Shown here: in pieces, positions 60,901 to 64,000 of the stretch
How the letters are laid out: each line of letters begins with the position of its first letter
Position numbering within the stretch: position 1 is the stretch's first letter
From: Metridium senile
Taxonomy: Eukaryota; Cnidaria; Anthozoa; Actiniaria; Metridiidae
Direction of reading: 5' to 3'
Length of the DNA: 64,000 bases
Assembly: GCA_949775045.1 (NCBI GenBank)
Contig: OX459100.1
Location: forward strand, 12,704,447-12,768,446
Program-made: the position numbers and the translations under genes
Notes under the pieces: generated by a model
What the model was told of the DNA's origin: nothing
The model's database searches: none
The model's input: the letters and a program-made list of their open reading frames with translations, nothing else

Positions 60901-62122
60901 TTAAGATTAATTTCTTTTTTTGTTTTTTTGTCAGTTATATAAAAATGCGCACAAACTAATTGCCCTATTTCATTATGACGTCACGATGTGTATTAGTGGG
61001 GGATAGAATCGCCGAAAACAATGGTAATTTCAACTAAATCTTCTTTCTCTTTGAAAATTGAGCTTCAAATTATGTAACAGCAGAATGTTTTGATGTGACG
61101 TCATAGTGAAATAGGACAATTAAATTTGAAAATAGATGAGAAACCAGGATACATGGAAGTAAAGTAAACGTTCTCTGGTTTTATGAGTTTAATGGATGAG
61201 CTTTCGGCTCCCAGGCTGAAGCCTTTGACTATTAATAATAATTAGTCATACAGGGTTTTTGAATCGATGGTTGAATAAATTAAAATATTAAAGTTCATTC
61301 AAAAGAATGGAGTATTGTCCAGGGAGCGGTTTGGAGTTGTTATCCGCTCCATGAATTAAACAAAGCTTTTTACATGTAGCTGGTAGACGACTTAAAATAA
61401 AGCCGCTGTCATATGATAGGCATTTACCGTAACAATAACTTGTGAAAGTTTGAGAAAAATAGAATACATTTGCTAGAAGCTATAAGAATTTGAAAAATCA
61501 GAAAAACACCAAAACAAGGCATCAAAATTACATACAAATCTCTACATTTTTCATTGAGCTTAACTTAATTGGTATTTTAGCCAGCGTATCAAAACCTTCC
61601 AAACATGCCTATTTCAGGTGGTTCTTTCTTATGACTAAATCTGTTTACTTGAAAAAATCATTTTCTGCTATTTATGAAAGTGGTCTATATACAAATTATT
61701 TTCAAATCAAACACAATTTACTTGACGTCTTTCATGTTATTGAACATAGATCAAGTCAAAAATTGTTTAATACTAGATTAGAGTAAGTTCAACGCAGCAT
61801 AGATCAGAGTAAAAGCAAATGAAATGTTAACATAGTGAAACAGTTGTCATTTCAATCAATTTGCCAAGTCCAAGATAACTTTCTCTTTTGAATTGAAAGG
61901 GCCAAATATACATAAAAAGAGGTAAAACTTTGGGATTTTAATATGGAATTTAACTCTAGTTTATTTTTGTATTCACCTTTGTTCGAGCTCTGCAATCTTC
62001 TTGAAGGCATCTGCTAACGTCGATAGACCTTGAGACTGTAACCTCTTTTCAACGCTCTTCTCATTAGACTCGACCACCACCACCACTGCTAAAAGAACAC
62101 ACGCAAAACCAGCAACGAACAT
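48915..62122 (-). CDS. Short-chain collagen C4-like protein
   Basis: Six exons join in frame: 62122-61977, 58547-58507, 58261-58226, 57788-57744, 56529-56398 and 49393-48915, giving 292 aa. Exon 1 encodes a signal peptide (MFVAGFACVLLAVVVVVES) and the start of a short coiled segment (FKKIAELEQRLSEYNSKR) completed by exon 2. Exons 3, 4 and the start of 5 encode a brief Gly-X-Y collagen helix (GRDGRDGIPGRPG, GKDGTNGKDGAAGPQG, GTPGAQGSAGKHGPKGPQGP). Exons 5-6 encode a Cys-rich C-terminal domain (VKYVRWGRTSCPSGADLVY, HEHEAPCAVCHV, VCGSLPCHPYVTGRELTC) ending AVCTK. Collagen exons are 36 and 45 bp, whole Gly-X-Y repeats bounded by split Gly codons. This is the sponge/cnidarian spongin-short-chain/C4-like family, an extracellular matrix component. 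The last intron is 7 kb and filled with foldback elements. Confidence 0.92.
49501..50017. repeat. Left arm of a 6.1-kb inverted repeat pair
   Basis: It begins ctagaacctaaaaatacttc and is inverted at 55170-55637 with moderate divergence (shared blocks: gacgagggatatgtcttctt, aatttatttctgctcgaaaa, tttcataggatattttc). Both arms lie in the last collagen intron. Confidence 0.85.
50092..50280. mobile_element. Hairpin MITE, 189 bp
   Basis: caccgctgtactatttgaca pairs with tgtcaaatagtacagcggtg, continuing through aggcgcatttgcacaggcta. The flanks (ccagtttcacgttat and ataacacgaaactgg) are themselves inverted, so it inserted inside an older palindrome. Confidence 0.9.
50295..51425. mobile_element. Foldback element with tandem subrepeats in its arms
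   Basis: Arms of ~330 bp (about 50295-50640 and 51060-51425) are inverted: ggcgtaccatcggggccaaa pairs with the cccgatggtacgcc end. Each arm holds a short array of ~40-bp units containing cgtaatccaacattgtagtt (complement aactacaatgttggattacg), with more copies on the right than the left. The core of ~400 bp has no gene. Subrepeat-bearing arms define Foldback-type elements. Confidence 0.85.
51474..51712. mobile_element. Short TIR element of the 'ACCATTT' family
   Basis: gtaccatttaacttttgagg at the left and cctcaaaagtcaaatggtcc at the right are inverted, with G/C-runs just inside. No gene. Confidence 0.65.
51840..52300 (-). pseudogene. Possible coding relic, unrecognised
   Basis: The minus strand reads KFKGQPIASDAADEIFEAAT and EEELYQLTRNDIIANCGLQH with normal protein composition, then changes frame to TFTAICDFFEIDTSSISA. 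It lies inside the collagen intron on the same strand. It may be a transposon-derived fragment; I cannot assign a family. Confidence 0.3.
52408..52633. mobile_element. Short TIR element, related to 51474-51712
   Basis: acggaccatttgatttttgt pairs with acaaatattaaatggtccgt. G/C-runs sit inside each end and the interior is T-rich. No gene. Confidence 0.75.
52968..54185. repeat. Inverted repeat enclosing another foldback element
   Basis: Arms 52968-53165 and 53993-54185 pair: gtacacacgagtgacc... with ...gtggtcactcgtgtgtac, and ggaaaaacaaccaaataac with gttatttggttgtttttcc. Between them lie the foldback copy at 53270-53545 and AT-rich DNA. Confidence 0.8.
53270..53545 (-). mobile_element. Foldback element, copy 3
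   Basis: Reverse-orientation copy of 17707-18006, sharing atttgcataagttttaactg, tggtaattttacggcaaaat and gtagtttacaacattcgcgt. The central palindrome is shorter here: cgcgtccgtgttgtatcgg meets its complement directly, without the loop seen in copy 2. Confidence 0.8.
54242..54806. repeat. Nested palindromes (three in one)
   Basis: The outer pair (54242-54298 with 54751-54806) contains gtcactcgtttctcgcttcc and its complement. It encloses two further hairpins side by side: 54299-54483 (cccctgggaacgtagtctgt paired with acagactacgttcccagggg) and 54482-54750 (caattaacgttgtccatctg paired with cagatggacaacgttaattg). No coding sequence. Confidence 0.9.
55170..55637. repeat. Right arm of the 6.1-kb inverted repeat pair
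   Basis: Inverted partner of 49501-50017, ending gaagtatttttaggttctag. Confidence 0.85.
56858..56998. mobile_element. Hairpin MITE (collagen intron 4)
   Basis: accagactcgtacccagtcg pairs with cgactgggtacgagtctgta/ctggt around a GC-rich middle (gggcgcgcgcaaagcgc). No gene. Confidence 0.75.
58765..58964. mobile_element. Hairpin MITE, 200 bp (collagen intron 1)
   Basis: gtaatctacgattacgtagg pairs with cctacgtaatcgtagattac; the ~76-bp arms are almost perfect. Each arm carries a tRNA B-box-like gttcgaatc, so a tRNA-like origin for the arm is possible. Confidence 0.9.
59239..60436. mobile_element. 1.2-kb near-perfect palindromic foldback element
   Basis: The left arm from cacaggaagcccaatctcat is mirrored to atgagattgggcttcctgtg with very few mismatches over arms of ~580 bp around a short centre near 59837. 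A 7-bp direct repeat, gtatagt, flanks it (59232-59238 and 60437-60443), so it arrived as a unit. Each arm holds a 47-codon frame starting at atggccggtaatttg, with no recognised homology. It lies in collagen intron 1. Confidence 0.95.
60958..61121. mobile_element. Short TIR element (collagen intron 1)
   Basis: ccctatttcattatgacgtc and gacgtcatagtgaaatagg are inverted near the ends; outer aattg/caatt continue the pairing. No gene. Confidence 0.75.
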
Positions 62123-62833
62123 GGCTTGAAAAATTAATCAGAGTAGAAAGTAAAGTCTTCCTTGAAATACAAGCTCTAGACTAAAAAGATTTGTGTGTTT
62201 GAACGCCTTTTATTGTCAATAGTACTAGTGAAACAGAAAAAATCGTATCAGAACAGGAATTATCTTGTATTACCTTTTAATTCTATTTGTTTTATTAAAA
62301 ACCTTTTCTACATTGTTTAATATCTTTATTTATAAATACTTAGCGAGACCTCGACATTTCAAGGTCACTTTTATTTTGAAAATCCCTTTTAAAGCAAATT
62401 AAATCAAAGCTTCAATTGAAAGTGAATTTATCTCAGTTCTGAAGTTGTCCTTTAGTAGCATAATTGAAAGTGAATTTGTTTGTCGATTTAATTGTTAATT
62501 CATTTCTTGTTTGACTCTGAATGATCCTTTTTTGTTAACAACATATAATAAATAAATATGAAATGATAATGACCAACGCGGTAATTCAAGCAATTGCTAT
62601 AGAATATAAAATGATTTGGTCCGTGCAGGAAATTTGTTTTAGCTCGCTGGCACGCTGATAGAAAGGAGTAAGAACTGGAAGTCGAGCTAAAATAGATCGT
62701 GTTTTACAATTTGCTTCAAATAATGGATTACTGATCAATCTTCTTCTTAATGCACTCATTTTGCCCTCAACGTTTTTGATAAGTGGTGCTTTTAAAACAT
62801 GAATTTTCTTGTGTGGGTTTATAGGTTGGAATC
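62123..62833. other. Collagen gene upstream region
   Basis: The promoter and 5' UTR of the minus-strand collagen gene should lie here. No TATA box or other site can be assigned with confidence. No other gene is seen. Confidence 0.4.
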
Positions 62834-63030
62834 ATTGTATTATGAAGTAAGAGTCATCAACCTTTTATAGATGATTTAATCCGACGTTTCGGGCTAAGCG
62901 CCCATCTTCAGGGGATTGGGGATTTTTTGTCAAACATTCTGTAACAACCCTGAAGATGGGCGCTTAGCCCGAAACCTCGGATTAAATAATCTAAAAAAGG
63001 TAATTGATGACTCTTACTTCATTATACAAT
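62834..63030. mobile_element. Hairpin MITE with hammerhead-like arms
   Basis: attgtattatgaagtaagag pairs with ctcttacttcattatacaat, and the arms continue through ccgacgtttcgggctaagcg and its complement. Each arm contains ctgaaga, a gggc/gccc stem and gaaac, the order found in hammerhead ribozyme cores. Confidence 0.85.
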
Positions 63031-64000
63031 GAATTTTCTTGTTTCATTGAGAAAGCTGTGATTTTAGTTTCTGATGGAAGTCAATACATCTCAAAACGAA
63101 TCTACTGATACAACTGAAAATAACGAGGACGAATAATCGCACAGAGAACGCAGAGTAGAAACAACACAAAATGTTGTAGTGGGGGCACTCCAGCAGTGAA
63201 CACAGTTTTTTTTTGTTTCTAATCTATTCTATATCTATTGAATATTTTTATAGAAAATGCGCAATACATTTAATATCTTTTTTTAAATGAAAGATACCAA
63301 AAAAATATATCATATCAATGTTTCCTCTAAGCAAAGTTGTCATTTTTCAACATTTGACGTTGTATTGACCTGTTTCTAAAATGCTTACAGGTTTATGTAG
63401 ACAATCTGATTTTAGGATTTATTTCAACGGGCTTAAAAGAGTGGAAATACTCATTTTCCCATCAATCTTTGTTCTAGAAAAAGACGCTCGTGGGATAGAG
63501 TTATCGCCTATATTAAGCTCTATTGTGTTTACCGTTTGACTGAAAAAACAAAACCGTCAACAAAATATTGATATGCTTAAAGTTGCACGGTTTGAGTGTC
63601 GTTTGGTTAACACTTCCAAGAAAGTGAAGCTTTTAACTTAATTATACACACATTATTTTCTAATCAAGTAGAACCAGGAACAAAGGTTACTAAAATCTCT
63701 TATTCAGACATACGTACTAACACTGACTATCACTACATTCAGTATATGTATGTACGTAGTTTTTCATTCATTCATTTATTTATTATTTATCTATTTATGT
63801 ACATCACACAACCTCAACTCACATGTTGATAAAAGCCCCGGGGGGGTACTCCCTTAGAAAATGGATAGGGGTGCTCGACGGACGGTTTTGAAAATGACCC
63901 TAAAAGGTACGCATAAATTAACTCAGATAGTAATTTCAGACCCTAAAAGGTATGACCACATTAAAAATGTTTTCGATATGTATAATATTTCGTTTCAACT
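63031..64000. other. Window end; partial repeat from 63837
   Basis: No gene is seen. From 63837 a ccccgggggggtactccctt sequence begins, a repeat end also glimpsed in reverse at 13620-13650 (gggagtaccccaccgcgggg). The rest lies outside the window. Confidence 0.5.

Noticed and set aside
1..64000. CRISPR array or bacterial operons
   Set aside because: Tandem arrays here have no spacer structure, and genes are intron-split; the DNA is eukaryotic.

Overview
The window is eukaryotic: AT-rich, intron-bearing, gene-sparse and full of repeats. Gene content points to an anthozoan cnidarian, probably a stony coral (inference). Supporting genes are a p22phox (CYBA) orthologue, a 'short-chain collagen C4-like' gene, a PAN-EGF secreted protein, and fragments of SAP/SWIM, RecQ-like and SANT-like families that are expanded in cnidarian genomes. 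Splice sites were read by eye and checked only for GT/AG and codon phase.

Layout. 1-3459: no gene recognised. 3460-10045 (+): CYBA, five exons, 178 aa; its introns hold a 53-bp satellite and two hairpin MITEs. 10131-13460: a TA-flanked MITE, then three tandem arrays, including a 1.3-kb array of 21-bp units. 13663-18690 (-): four-exon PAN-EGF gene, 297 aa, with minisatellites, a tRNA-derived SINE and a second copy of the same MITE in its introns. 18691-25800: simple repeats, a poly-G-bearing inverted-repeat element, a LINE fragment split by a MITE, and a decayed retroelement-like ORF. 25822-26915: TIR element with a 9-bp target duplication and a captured RecQ-like helicase fragment. 27381-29148: decayed LTR retrotransposon (gag/protease, primer-binding site, one LTR). 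29176-35610: broken genes, including a SAP/SWIM gene whose second exon appears flipped between 65-bp inverted repeats.

35626-41408 is the most notable unit: a 5.8-kb transposon with ~333-bp terminal inverted repeats. It carries a two-exon integrase-type DDE transposase (+) and, facing it, a three-exon RING-HECT ubiquitin ligase (-). Each gene starts just inside one terminal repeat. 42963-47553 is a nearly complete DIRS-type tyrosine-recombinase retrotransposon whose reverse transcriptase lacks its catalytic YxDD segment. 48915-62122 (-) is the collagen gene (six exons, 292 aa). Its ~7-kb last intron holds nested foldback elements, and intron 1 holds a 1.2-kb near-perfect palindrome flanked by 7-bp direct repeats. 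62123-64000 holds one hairpin MITE and the start of another repeat.

The host genes show no functional link to each other. What unites the window is DNA that forms inverted repeats: more than a dozen foldback or hairpin elements in 64 kb, several nested inside each other, and one apparently responsible for an exon inversion.
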